From Patella vulgata (lineage: Eukaryota > Mollusca > Gastropoda > Patellidae): 64,000 bases of DNA. Positions 34,251 through 46,285 of this stretch are shown in pieces (within the stretch, counting starts at the first letter, position 1; each line of letters begins with the position of its first letter). A program made the position numbers and the translations under genes. The stretch lies in contig NC_065879.2 in NCBI RefSeq assembly GCF_932274485.2, positions 90,515,459 through 90,579,458 of the forward strand, read 5' to 3'. Below the pieces are notes generated by a model. That model saw only the letters and a list, made by a program, of their open reading frames with translations. It had not been told where the DNA came from and did not search any database.

Positions 34251-34942
34251 CTGAAAATCAAACTTTTGAACAAATTATAACTAACTAGAGCTGCGATGCA
34301 GGAATGACGGGTTTCACAGGTACCACGTTACCCTTGAACTGCCGTCACTTTCCGTACCAATGGAAAACAGATTTCCACATGAACATTGGACACGTGTTAT
34401 AAAATGGATGAAGAACTGACCAACAAATCCAGCAATATCATTTCCATGTACATGTATACAACGAAGACTTGACATGATGACGTCACTTCCGTTTTTAACA
34501 AAATATTTAAATTGAATTACAGAAATAACCACTTCGACTGTCCTTTGCATGACAAATTTGAACAAAATTAACCCTTTATAAAGCCTTAGTAAATTGCGAA
34601 AAATCTTAAAAAATGATCTCTATTTCACTTATTTCAAACAAATATTTATTTTTAAGGCTAAAAATACAGTTTTTGCCAAAATGTTATTATTTATGGTGAT
34701 AATGAAAATGTTAAATTAGTTCATGAAAACGTAATGGCATTAGGCATTACATGGTAAACATTTTATGAAAATCGAATAATAACTGACACTTTATAAACCT
34801 ATAGCCTTGAAAAGCGAGATATATAAGAATCGTCTATTTCTCCGCAACTGAACGAGTTTTGTGATATCTATATGATCGCATGGGTTCATTCTATTCGTTA
34901 ACTGGGATCAAATATCTTAATTATAAACAAATAATAATTACG

Positions 34943-35058
34943 ACTGTCCAACCTCGTGGGTTTTCTCCAGGTTTTCTGGTTTCCTCCCACTGCTAAAGAC
35001 CCCTGCGCACATACGAATTATTGACGTAATTGAAGTCGAGTGGACGTTAAACTCCCAC
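34943..35058 (+). mobile_element. SINE family A 3' half, sense
   Basis: CTGTCCAACCTCGTGGGTTT to GTGGACGTTAAACTCCC with an internal deletion, followed by C-runs instead of CT. Confidence 0.7.
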
Positions 35059-35239
35059 CCCAAGCCCCCCCCCCCACCCCCCAAAAAAATAAATTGAATG
35101 ATTGTCGAAAAGAGTCTTCAGACCAAAACGTTATCGGATTTCGAAAACTTTATTTTATCAACTCTGTAGCCATATTTACCAGGTGAGATGATGTCCGCAT
35201 ATTCTCTATCTAATTTGACAAGTCTGTTGAAATTTTATT

Positions 35240-35430
35240 GATTTTGTTACCATTGGCAAACTTTAACATGGCGTGATATTACACCAGTTGTTACCATTGA
35301 CAACCCTTACTGTTGAAATATTAATGATTATGGCGTGATATTACATAAGTTGTTACCATTGACAACCCTTACTGTTGAAGTGTTATTGATTATGGCATGA
35401 TATTATATCAGTTGTTTACCATGTCAATTT
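35240..35430 (+). repeat. Tandem repeat, unit about 68 bp
   Basis: Nearly three copies of GTTACCATTGACAACCC + TTACTGTTGAA + GATTATGGCGTGATATTACA. Confidence 0.8.
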
Positions 35431-35705
35431 AACCCTGTATGACATCATCTTTTTACGGAAATATTTTTTGTATAGTTAGTTTCAGAATTAATATATTTTT
35501 ATTTTGTTTTATAAATTGCCCAGTCATTGTCTACGTGTCATTATGAACATGTGTGGAATCAATCTTTGCTGCAGAAATGTTCTTGTGTTTGGCTTGATAT
35601 ATCGATTGTTTCCCTTTATAACCATTATAGACCAACGAACACCAAGGTCTAACGCTGATACTCCTATTGTTCGTTGATAACAATATATCGCACACAATAA
35701 TCAAG

Positions 35706-35933
35706 GGTAAGCGTTTTTTTTCTCCATCCACTGGAGCCAGGTGTTATGACGTCATATGTGGATTGTGGATTAGGATAAGGGTTAGGCTTGGCCCAGGGTT
35801 AGGGTTAGGGCTAGCCCTGTCTACATCTCGAGACTCTGACGAAATCTGCAGGCCACAGCCCTTACCCTAACCCACAATCCACATATAACGTCATAACACC
35901 TGGCTCCAGTGGATGGAAAAAAAACGCTTACCA
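35706..35933. mobile_element. MITE with about 70-bp inverted ends and a TTAGGG core
   Basis: Left end GGTAAGCGTTTTTTTTCTCC ... GGAGCCAGGTGTTATGACG; right end its near-perfect complement ending CGCTTACC. The core contains GGGTTAGGGTTAGGGCTAGCC, three telomere-like units. No clear target duplication was found. Confidence 0.75.
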
Positions 35934-36011
35934 TAACCAAGACACCATGTCGATTTTGCAATACGCAGCAGAGGCTCCCTTATATTGTTCTTATTAGTGT
36001 AGGCTCTGGGG

Positions 36012-36072
36012 AAGGGGTTTAATGTCCCACTTTTCTTCTCCGACTGGGCTAATGAAGATGGGTTCATACAAA
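36012..36072 (-). mobile_element. SINE family B 3' fragment
   Basis: GGGGTTTAATGTCCCACTTTT...CTGGGCTAATGAAGATGGG only. Confidence 0.55.
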
Positions 36073-36561
36073 AAGCTCAATTTAACAATTTATAGATGTT
36101 GAATATTAATATGGTCTCACTGATAGCTTGCTATCAAAAACAGATGCATAGACACCAAAACAAACTTCATATCACACTTACATTTAATGTTGAACCAATT
36201 GAACCTAATGATCAATACTACTTTGGGGACTCAATGGTTGCTTTATCTACGAAATTGGGTCTATGAGCGGTAGACGGATTTTGAGTTATTTTCAAATTGA
36301 AAGTGATCTTTGAGGAAAATTTGCCTAAATAATGTATTTTATCAGTTGAAACATGCTTTGTATGTAGAGGGTAAACAGTTGATATAGTTCGTGAAGCGGT
36401 TTAACTAATAGTTCAACGCGTCACTGTTATTTGGGCCACAGCTTTAGCGAGAATTGGACCAATTGTCTTAATAAGCGTTATAGGGATTTCATTAGAAGAC
36501 GCTACCGACTCTCGAATTGCCCGACGGGAATCGCAATTCGTAAATTCAACCAACTCAGCAT

Positions 36562-36768
36562 TTAGCTTCTCTTCTTTGTCTCTGCCATTTCTTTTTGTTC
36601 ACGTTGAGCAATCAGCCTTCTTTGTTCTTTTTCTCTTTCACTTCTGTCTTCTTCCATGAACCCCATTCGTTTTCTCACCGACTCTTCGGGGGCTATATAC
36701 ATTTCTGCGGTGTAATAGTTTACGCCGTTGTCTTGTAGGGTTTTATGCTTCAGGTTAATTAATGTCAT
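36562..36768 (-). pseudogene. GIMAP: GIMAP/AIG1 GTPase C-terminal fragment
   Basis: 68 residues. DNGVNYYTAEMY corresponds to the DNKDGFYNQEMY of the 60103-61421 gene, the conserved end of the AIG1 domain. It is followed by a highly charged coiled-coil tail (REKEQRRLIAQREQKEMAE) and a stop. No GTPase motifs precede it directly. The missing front half is probably the piece at 47191-47535 on the same strand, now about 10.4 kb away beyond a MITE and a transposon. Confidence 0.6.
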
Positions 36769-38700
36769 GCAATTACTTATCTAAATTGACTATTTGATTA
36801 AAGTTGATTAATCTCTACTCCAAACCTTGAGCGTTCTAATCCGAACGAACCTTTTCTGAACACCTATCTTAAAATAATTTAATATTACTTAACATACATC
36901 TAAGTCGTTGATTCAGTATGTATCTATATTGGAGTTATGTCTCAATAATGTAAACAAAAAATTATGTTAACCATACATTACGGAAGCTTAGATGAATAGC
37001 TGCTAGTTCTAACTATAATAGTAAAAAAATAGATTATATAAAGGTAATATGCTGAAAATTTCCTACAAATTTCACCATTTTGAACCGAATAACAAACGAT
37101 TGAATTTTCGGCCTAGCCTCGATCATCATTACTAAAGTTGGTACGATAAAAAAAACATAGTCTCGGTTATCCATTTTTAGATTAAATGGTGTATGAGCGT
37201 TGAACAGTAGAGCGGATTCAAATCCAATAAAATCCGACACATAAGATGTCATCGAGAGTTTATTATGGTCTTTTCATGCACTGAAAAAAAACTTGTGTTG
37301 GATCTCAACACAAGTACTTGTGTGAAAATTATTCTACACAAGTTATGTGTTGTTTTGCATTGCATTAACACAAACTTGTGTTCTTTTTAATGCATTAACA
37401 CAAATCTTGTGTTTTTTCCATATAATTAACACAAGAAATGTGTACCGTCAACAAACATTTTTTTTTTAAATTTGAACTCCATACAAAGTCTTAATCCGGG
37501 GTCCACAAGTAAGAGAAAGGTATTTTTTACTCAGACAATATAGCCAGACAGACTTGAATGCTAATTGGTGTTAAGATGTCTGTAGTTAAAATAAAGTTGG
37601 GCCCAATAAACTGGTAGATCAAAGGCCTGTTGAGCGCTCATGCCCGGTGTGATTTTAACAATTGACTCCAAATGCGTTGACAAGAAAATAAGTAAAACTG
37701 TTATTGAATGTGATTGGTTGATAAAATCAACGTACTATAGGCTACATTTTGTCTGCGATATCATCTCGGTGGAAGCGGACATTAAATGAAGTGATTTCAC
37801 ACAATTAATTTAACATTTAACAACGTGCTGAAATGATTTTGGAGCAGTGATATGTTTGACAAATGTAAGCTAAGCTCGACTTGAACCAGCAGGTAAGAAT
37901 CTGTTTTGAAATTATATCTTGGGAGGTTGGATTGGCGTTGGAGACCCGATTGGAGGCCATTTTGATTCTTGTTTCATGATTTTTTTTATATTATAACGAT
38001 TTTGCCAAGAGTAGACATAAACGCGGGCACAGACTAGAAAAAAATCTTTTTTTTACACTTTTGTGTTAGTTGAATTGTAATCTAATTTATGTTTAAAAAA
38101 ACAACCTTAAATCTAATAAGCAGACTGAAGATATGGACGAACAACAAGAAGAAGTTATGGAGGTCCCAACAACTGAACCTATGGAAGTAGAAGAATCGTT
38201 TTACAGCCGAAACCCGATACGATGTGCCAGTTCCGGTCATGGAGTCCTCCATCTCAGACGATGCCGACGTTAGTGTCTTCTGCGACGAAGAACCCGTAGT
38301 GGTGCATACGCAGGTAGAAGCAAGTCCAAGTTGTTTGACAACCAAGGGTTTAGTTATACAATTAAGGTAGGGTGATTTATTTTACCTAGTTAACTACCTT
38401 GTATAGAAATGTATTTCAGCTACAAAATGTAAAGATAATTAACTCTAGTTAACCTAGTTAACTCTATAATAATAAATGAATTTAATATATTTTAGACAGA
38501 GAAGAAAACTACGATTTGGAGGTGTTCCATCTTCACCCAGCAGAACCCGGTATACACACGGCTACCAAGATAAAAGTTACAGTAGGTTTAAAAATTATAT
38601 ATCAATTAAATTAAAAATTTATATATGTGTGTAAATAAATAAAATATAAATAAACCAATAATATATTTGTAGTTTAATATGTTTTATCTTATCATTACAG

Positions 38701-39289
38701 GCAAAGCATGAAGCCAAAGGAAATGTTTTTACCAAGTCATGTTCCTCAATAGCGGAGAGAGTTTTATCCAGTGTCGGTTCTGCAGAAGAACCCATTCATA
38801 GCAGACCACCCATGGCAGCACTTGTAAGGTCGCTACAAAGAACCCGACAGACTCTGCGACCAAAAGATCCCACTGACGTGTCGTCAAGCGTAAGTATTCA
38901 TGCAATTAAATACCCATGTATATAAGAATTTATTAACATGTAATTAAATGTACAATTTTATTTATTTATTAACATGTAATTAAATGTACTTTTTTATTTA
39001 TTTTTTGTTTTAGCTTGACGAAGATTTCATCGATCATAGTGCACCGGGATTTTATCAAAAAAGAGTAAAAGTTGGGGAAAGGCGCCATCACATTTTTTGT
39101 ACTGATAGACAGATGCAACTACTCGCACGCGCAAAAACTTGGTATATGGATGCAACTTTTCGGGTGGTGAACAAGCCATGGTCTCAGCTGTTTTCCATCC
39201 ACGCCTTCATTAAGACTGGAGAGACCACCCGACAGTTACCATTGGTGTTTTGTGTAATGTTGGGTAAAAGCCAAGGCGACTATTATAAG
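38701..39289 (+). CDS. MULE transposase, partial (two supported exons)
   Basis: Exons 38701-38889 and 39014-39289 join in phase 0. The second contains RHHIFCTDRQMQLLARAKTW and YMDATFRVV, where D is the first catalytic acid of the MULE DDE core. It continues with QLFSIHAFIK and QLPLVFCVMLGKSQGDYY, matching the usual spacing of MULE transposases in invertebrate genomes. Candidate upstream exons are 38133-38366 (acidic, starting MDEQQEEVMEV, with a one-base frame break) and 38496-38581; their joins are uncertain. After the donor at 39290 the next exons are not found, and repeat G begins only 90 bp later. The second and third catalytic acids are therefore not seen and the enzyme is probably incomplete. 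Confidence 0.65.
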
Positions 39290-39378
39290 GTAAATAGCAC
39301 TTACTGATTGAATTACTATTAATAGTAAAAAAGGACTATTATTTGGGACCTTGAAATTGTCACAAATGGGTCGCACTA

Positions 39379-40430
39379 ACAGCGACATTTGTTTCAGGCA
39401 TATTTGTTTCATCGGGGACACGTCTGGTGTCATGTGAATGCAACGACAACAGCCTGGTTGATTGATTTGTTGATTGGAGTTCAGATGTTTACATTAAAAT
39501 CGACCACTTTCAGGTTGCCGTATTCACGGCCAGGCAAGACCGACTTGAAATTTCTAGAAATTTTTCTGGGGGAGACAGGCCCCAACAAATCCCCCGACGG
39601 TGCGTTTCACGACTTTGGCGCAAGAGGGTGACCTTGAAGAGACGTCGAAAACCATTTAATAGACATAGTAAAAGTCATATCTTACGAGATTATCGCTGTC
39701 TTGTCAGAAAATGCTATTTTATATATGACCAGTTTGTGTTTGAAAAATTTAAAAAGAAATTATTTATTCTCCCACCATTAAAGCACACTAATTACGAAAT
39801 ATCGCTCTCAGAAACTTCATGGTTTCTTTTGCAATTTGTTTGGGGTAAGACGTTATATAAATAATATCAATATGTCTACCACACAAATTTAACAGATACA
39901 AATGCATGTTATTCCACAGGTAGACAGACAGGGCCTCCTTTGAAGGGACTCAGTAAAGGGAACGCGGTTGGTTTAGAGTTTGTCTGACCCCTTTGAATAT
40001 TTGCGTCTCATCTCCAATGAAAACATTCATGTTGCTCTCATGCTGTTCTCAACCAGAATCAAACATATATCGTACCCGAGATTTGTTAGCATGTTCCACA
40101 CAACCCAACATTTATCGCCACCGGGATTAAGGGTGTATATCTTTGTTTCTAACGCTTATTGGGAATACGCCACGGAAACTACAATAAAAACTTATTTACA
40201 AAAACATTCTAAAGAGTGAAAACTGACATATTTCAAGCTTTACTGTATTTAAAGAAATAATTTAAATCAGCCGGCTGAAACCCCGTCTCCGCTATTTGTT
40301 CAGTCATTCTTTAGGTATAGTGCCAGTTTCCACCGACAATGATATTGCAAACAAGTGTCCAATCTATAAAAGCATACATTCCTACAAAATGTTTCTTTAG
40401 TCAAGTGAAACAATAAATTCATAACTATGC
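39379..40430 (+). mobile_element. Dispersed repeat G, longer copy
   Basis: Same element as 27901-28230 with about 720 bp of extra interior (39680-40390). Two interior open frames (39628-39864 and 39980-40219) match nothing I know. Inserted inside the MULE. Confidence 0.5.
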
Positions 40431-41892
40431 GAGGGTGTGGTGAGTAAATTCGTGGTAATAGTCTGAAAAGGCTAATGTGACATAGAACAAGGTCACATTG
40501 ATGTTGACAAATACGTAAGACGATATGAACATCAACTAAAAAGATATGTAATGTGATTCAGCTGTAAGGTGATATATGCATATATGCAGCATAGATAATC
40601 AAAACTTCTATTCAAGTTAAACCAACTGTATCTATTTATTTAAGTCTTTCGTCGAGCTGAATACATTTTATGATTTATTGTCATCTATTGGTGGTTAACA
40701 GTGTGTAACTAAAAACTAAAATTGGATCTTATTATTGCCAATGATATAATGTACATGTAATAGCAAGTGTATATATATTTTTTGTTCAGTCTGTACACAG
40801 TAACATATCTGAGAACCATATTATTATCATTTCTGCCCAAGGCTCCCTGTGCCTTATAGTTAGCAGTGATACAAGGCAATTACCAATTTTCCATGTTCTT
40901 GGCCTGAAGAAATAAAATAATAAAAGTCAAGTTTTTATTATTATGCAAGTGGAAAAATACAATTATTCATAGTATGATTTGAATAAATACAACTGATTTG
41001 AAGTTGGAATTATTATTTGTCTAAGATGACTGGGCATTTACAAATTGAAATAGCTACTCTTCATCAAGAAAATACATGAATATTTTTCCCAATTCACCTG
41101 GATTTTATTGTAGGTCTTTGTACGTGAAATAGCTTTATTTAACGTCCGCTACCACCGAAGTGATATTGCAGAAAATTAACAAATTCGGATTCCCTTTTAA
41201 AGGAAATTGACTGCACTATCGCTGGATTGTATTATATAGGTCATGTCAGTTTTTTTCAAAATGGCGCCCAGAACACAAAACAAACATTGCAATTCAAGGC
41301 GGACTGGTGTCGAGGCTGTATCCTAAGAATGATTTTTTGAATATTTAATCACACAGAAACACAAGTATGCACATGAAGTTATGATATAATATTAAATTAG
41401 CTTACCTCAAATACCTCGAAATATACTGTTTGTCCGCCCGCCATATTTCTATTAGTCACACATCCTTCGGCCAATTAAAATGGACGTATATTTTGTTTTA
41501 ACCGAATCGAAAAATTTGCGTTATAAATAGTAAACGAGCTTGATTGACCGACCACTGCTAATTGGTATTGCCAATTATCAATTGGTATTGCCATCTACGA
41601 CAAGCATGTCAACTTGCAGCTCACGGATTATCGTTAACAATTTCTAGGGGCTTGTAAAAAAAGATTGCATGTCGTGTAAATATTTATTTTGTTTTTTGTG
41701 TAGGTCATTTTCAAATAAATTCATCAGCATATTATTCGTTTTAAATAAATATAAAACTTTTATGAGAAACGATGATTATCAAAGAACCGTAAGTGCAACT
41801 AATGTTTTATCGTTTGGTTGAGCCTTTTACTAACCACGTGTTTCATGTTAATAAATATTTTCTTTCGTGTTTTGAATTGGCCTATTTCTAAT
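40431..41892. other. MULE interior without recognised coding sequence
   Basis: AT-rich. It holds only a repeat D fragment on the - strand near 41138-41175. Confidence 0.4.
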
Positions 41893-42032
41893 AAATTATC
41901 CCGAGTCCCAAACGTCGTTAACCCGAGTCCCAAACGACGTATACCAAAGTCCCAAACGTCGTATACCCGAGTCCCAAATGTCGTGGTCATATTTTTTTGA
42001 GTCCCAAATGACGCGAGTCCCAAATGACATGT
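41893..42032 (+). repeat. Minisatellite GAGTCCCAAACGTCGTATACC
   Basis: About six copies of a 20-24 bp GC-richer unit just upstream of the second gene in the MULE. The CG-containing core AAACGTCGT is conserved. Confidence 0.75.
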
Positions 42033-42171
42033 AATCCGTTGTTCAACCTCTGTGAGTCTGTGTAATATTTAATATTAGGCCCCATTTTTGCCTGATTCAG
42101 TCACAGTTAATAAATAATGGAACTAGAATCAGCCTGTGGAAGTTTCTCTATAGTTTTATTATTTTTTCCAG

Positions 42172-44821
42172 TCAATGATGATATGTGACTCTTTCCACCT
42201 TCCAGCATTTACCAAGGACTCTATTGGCATTGAATCGAAGAAAAACAGGTAAAAATTGAAACCATGCCACTTAACAGAATGACAAACCCTGTGACTTCAT
42301 GCGCATGCATTACCTACTAGACCATTCCCCCCAGCCCCACCCCATATCGAATAAAAGTATGACTTATTTCAAATATGATATTTACATATAAAGAAAGTAG
42401 AGAGACTTCAATCTTACTAGAAAAATACTAGATGACCTGAAATGAAATGGGGTTTAAAGACAACGTCCTTCTGGTCAGCTCCGACTGGTCTAATGCATTG
42501 TGCTAAGTGAAAATGTTTGGCTGGGCAGCGACACTATGGCCTACTCTCATACCGAATTCAAACTGCCAAGAGAACTTTTATGTGTACGCCAATGTGTACA
42601 TTGGATCTCAGGGGAAACCATTCTGCAAAATCAAGATGAGCTTTCTCGGTCAACCCCAAGAGATAACCTGTGGCCTCCATGCTAGTGTGCCAGCACCTAA
42701 TTTACTCAGTCACCATGGCCGTCGTCTAATTACTGCGACAGTTAAACCATGTGACAAACAAGGATTATTAAGATAAACTTTTACGGCTTAGGTAGTTCCT
42801 TGGGATTAAAACTTTTGATACATATAGATACATTAGTTTCAATTTCATATCACACAGTTTGTATATATGGTAAGGTAGCTTTAATCGTAAATTACATATC
42901 ATGTATTTATTTTTTCAGTTTCAATATTGGATGTATATGCAAATCACCCAGAAAAAGATCATGTAATAACAAAAGAAATTATATAAGAAAACAATGGAAG
43001 AAGAAATGGCTGGAAAAAATGATGATAGAGCAGCTTTTTCTTGGTGGGTAACTATTCAATTCTAATAGAAAAGATTGTTATGCTATTTTGAAATCTAAAA
43101 TTCAGTTTAGTATAGTAAAACTGTACACGTCATGTATGAGCAGAGACAGAATCTTAGTTATATGTAGATATCACTGTCTCATCTGTGGCAAAGCAAACCA
43201 ACACATGAAACAAAACAAATGTAATTAAATTAACATTTTTTTAATTAATCAAAACTGTCTAGTCAATTTAAGCCAACTAATACATTGCCATTTTTTTTTT
43301 CAGTTACCCACCTCGGAAGATCAAGTTGGAAAGGGCTATTGATATTGTGGAGACGTTTTCTCACAGATCTTGCTTATCAGACAAAGACTATGTAAGTACC
43401 ATGCATATTTGCTTTTTAAATCAGGAACTGGTTCTATACACTTGGTGGGGGGGGGGGGTTGGATGGACGTTAAACCCCATTTCTCTCTCTCTCTCTCCTA
43501 AATATTGAGATTTTTGTTTACTTTTAAACTGCACATATTCAAGGTATCAGGAGCTTTTTATGGCTCCCGTACAATTTTATAAACATGAAGGACTGTACCT
43601 TTTGAATATTAAGCCATCAAATTATTTTATAATTTTGAAAATGAAATGAAATGGGGTTTAACATCCTATTGTTTTGCTCATAAATTGGGCTAATGAAGAC
43701 GGGCATACGCCATACAGTGTGCTATGAAGGGAATTTTGCCCGGGCAGCGGCGCTACAGCCTACTCTTATATCGAATTCCAATTGCCAAGGAATCTTTTAC
43801 GTGAACGCCAATGTGTACACGGGACCTCGCTTTTTCGTCCCATCCGAACGACTAGACAGCTGTCCTTGTCAGGTCCTCCGTCCTGTATCACTGACAAGGG
43901 GACAACACGCAAAATGTAAGTAACATATATATTTGTATTTTTAATCAGGAAGTACTTCTATACACTTGCTTGGTAATCTAGTTATTCTTCTTGGGGCAAT
44001 GCCTAGGACTCTGCTTTTTCAAGTACTTGGCATGCTTGATTTTTGCCAATCACATCCATTGATTTCCTTCAAGTTGTGATAGGCCCTACATGTATGTGTA
44101 TTTTTACAGTAAATAGCAGTAAAATAATGATGGACAGTATTTTACTTTCAAATAGATTTCAATAGATTTTAAAGGGTAATATCCAATTTGTTGTCAATGG
44201 AAATAAAATAAGAATGGGTCCAAAAATAATTAGACATTGCCAAGTAAATAGGTGCTGCCATGATGTAGTAGGGAATCTGGATTTGCAGACAATACATGTA
44301 TGAAAGGGTGAATAGTTGACCTATTATGAGACTTCAGTCCCAAATCTCAAGACTTTTTTCTGACTTCTAACTCATTTGATTTGAGCATAATAATCTGCCT
44401 GGGTCTGTAACTGGACAAGACACAATAAGCGTTACGCAAAGTTGAAACCAAATAGAGACTCGGTCTCGATGTGGCAAAATAAATTGTTTATTTAAACGTT
44501 GTGAACCATAGAAAGTATTCTTATTGCCTACTTTTTATTTTTTAGGCTGGAACACCATTGAAAGAGTATTTGCTGTATGATAACAACAAGAAACCCCAAG
44601 CATCAATTTATTTTATACTTCTGGGAAAGAATGCATTTGACCCAATTTTTAAATATTTATTTTTTGTTATTAATGTTAAATTTTCTTCCAAAACACAATT
44701 AGATTTTAATTCTCTTCAGAAATGTATGTATAATATAGCAAGTAAAGTGACATATAAATCACTTAGAATTTGGTCAGAAATCATAAAGTATTTAATAGGC
44801 ATTACTAGAAACCAAATGTAG
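42172..44821 (+). CDS. Unknown multi-exon gene inside the MULE
   Basis: Exons 42172-42248, 42919-43047, 43304-43391 and 44546-44821 join in matching phase (2,2,0) and end at a stop, giving about 190 residues with the 5' end unknown. Visible parts are MMICDSFHLPAFTKDSIG, a Cys/Lys/Arg-rich basic stretch (CICKSPRKRSCNNKRN then WKKKWLEKM), then YPPRKIKLERAIDIVETF and SCLSDKDYAGTPLKEYL. The Lys-rich centre suggests nucleic-acid binding. I do not recognise the family. It may be a second transposon protein or a captured host gene. Introns hold SINE family B copies at 42438-42715 and 43643-43915. Confidence 0.45.
42438..42715 (-). mobile_element. SINE family B copy, diverged, with head
   Basis: GAAATGAAATGGGGTTTAAAG to the complement of the head (TTACTCAGTCACCATGGCC). 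Confidence 0.7.
43440..43499 (+). mobile_element. SINE family A, head joined to tail
   Basis: GGGGTTGGATG (head tip) runs directly into GACGTTAAACCCCATTTCTC and a CT tail; the whole body is deleted. Confidence 0.55.
43643..43915 (-). mobile_element. SINE family B copy, 3' two-thirds
   Basis: AAATGAAATGAAATGGGG, GGCATACGCCATACAGTGTG, ending CACTGACAAGGGGACAACACG. Confidence 0.8.
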
Positions 44822-44883
44822 ATCAAATACACCCAGAATTACAAAAAACCTTGACCTACATAAAGGTGACTTTCCCTTGCTTA

Positions 44884-45000
44884 TGAAATGAAATACGGTT
44901 TAGTATCCTACTTTTCTGTGTTCTTAGAGTGATTCTGCCCTACACCCTACTCTTATATCCAATATTTCAACTGACAAGGGTTCTTTAACGGGAACCCGGG
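44884..45000 (-). mobile_element. SINE family B fragment
   Basis: GAAATGAAATACGGTTTAGTA, ACACCCTACTCTTATATCC and CAACTGACAAGGGTTC are recognisable. A second piece of the same family (about 45400-45510) lies beyond the family A copy, so that SINE may have landed inside this one. Confidence 0.55.
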
Positions 45001-45121
45001 GGGGGGGGGCAATGATTAACACGCACACATTTGATCAGGAAGTCTGTCATTGAGTCAAATAATTCAATTGTCAAGGGTTCTTCTAAGTGAACGCAGTGGG
45101 GATGGTTTTGATTCCGGAAAT

Positions 45122-45385
45122 GGGGGAGGGGGTGGTGGATGGCCGAATGGTAAGCACGTGCGTGCGGTATCATACGGCCTGTCATTGAGTCAACTGGCGT
45201 GGTTTCGAGTAGGGTCGCCTGTCCAATCTTGTGGGTTTTCTCCGGGACCTCCGGTTTCCTCCCACTGCTAAAGACCCCTATGCGCAACGAATTATTGAAA
45301 TAAAATTAAACCATATGTTAATCCCGAAATGACCTAGTTTGTGTCAAGTGGACGTTAAACCCCATTTCTCTCTCTCTCTCTCTTT
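45122..45385 (+). mobile_element. SINE family A, full-length sense copy
   Basis: Head GGATGGCCGAATGGTAAGCA (A box), an internally deleted B-box region (GTGGTTTCGAGTAGGG), central block, GTGGACGTTAAACCCC and a CT tail. It defines the sense orientation of the family. Confidence 0.85.
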
Positions 45386-45510
45386 CGATTCCGGGCTTGT
45401 ACCCAATTATCCCTTGCCATATCCAACACTACTGACAAGTGGGAACTATGCCGGAAAATCCAGTTGAAATTTCTCGGCCAACACCTTATACTCACTGAAC
45501 CACTGTGGCT

Positions 45511-46285
45511 TATGACTTGTGATTGTATATAAATTTTTTGTACATATGATATTTTTTTATTTCAATCCTGTAATCTTGATGCTTTGCTTCTTTTATTTAC
45601 AAAATATTCATTTTGTTTGGGGGGTTTTTAATGAGGAAAAGGTTTTACAACATTTTATTACTCCTGCAAAATAGTGCATTTTTCATTTGTTAGTTTTCTG
45701 TGTATATTAGTTATTTCTATATGTCTCACAAATCACTTGTAGTGTGATTTTGTAGCACTTTTCAGTTTTTGAAATTGTTTCAATTTAGTGCATAATTAAT
45801 CTTAGTGCTTGGTTTGGATGTTATTAAATTTAGATATTATTTGAATTATATATTTTGGAGTATGGGGTAGGGATACTGTGTACATATCTTTATATTCTCA
45901 GTTCTTGTTTTGGGGTAAAGAACAATTTATATAGCTATTTTATATTTTGTGATAGGTAAAGTGTGTGGGGTTAAGAACAATTTAAATAGCTATGTTATAT
46001 TTTGTGATGGGTAAAGTGGGGTGTGTGTGTGTGTGGGGGGGGGGGGGTCATTATATATAACACAATATAATTAGTATTAGAATTCTCTGTTTTTCTGTTA
46101 ATATTTCAAATATCTATTTAGTTTTGATGTATTAATTTACCTTTTCCTATGATTTTATGAATAAATAATAATCTTACAAAAACAAAAAAAAATTTTGTTT
46201 CCTTCTTTTATCAAACTTTACAGGTCTAACAGAGCAAGGAGATGGGTCCTGCATAAAAAGGTTGCTATACTGTATATAAATTGGG
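45511..46285. other. AT-rich part of the MULE 3' end
   Basis: Includes a duplicated block (GGGGTAAAGAACAATTTA) at about 45915 and 45970 and a GT/G run near 46020; no coding signal. Confidence 0.5.

Noticed and set aside
34314-34565. 83-residue frame on the - strand
   Set aside because: No recognised domain, no promoter or splice support; composition is compatible with chance.
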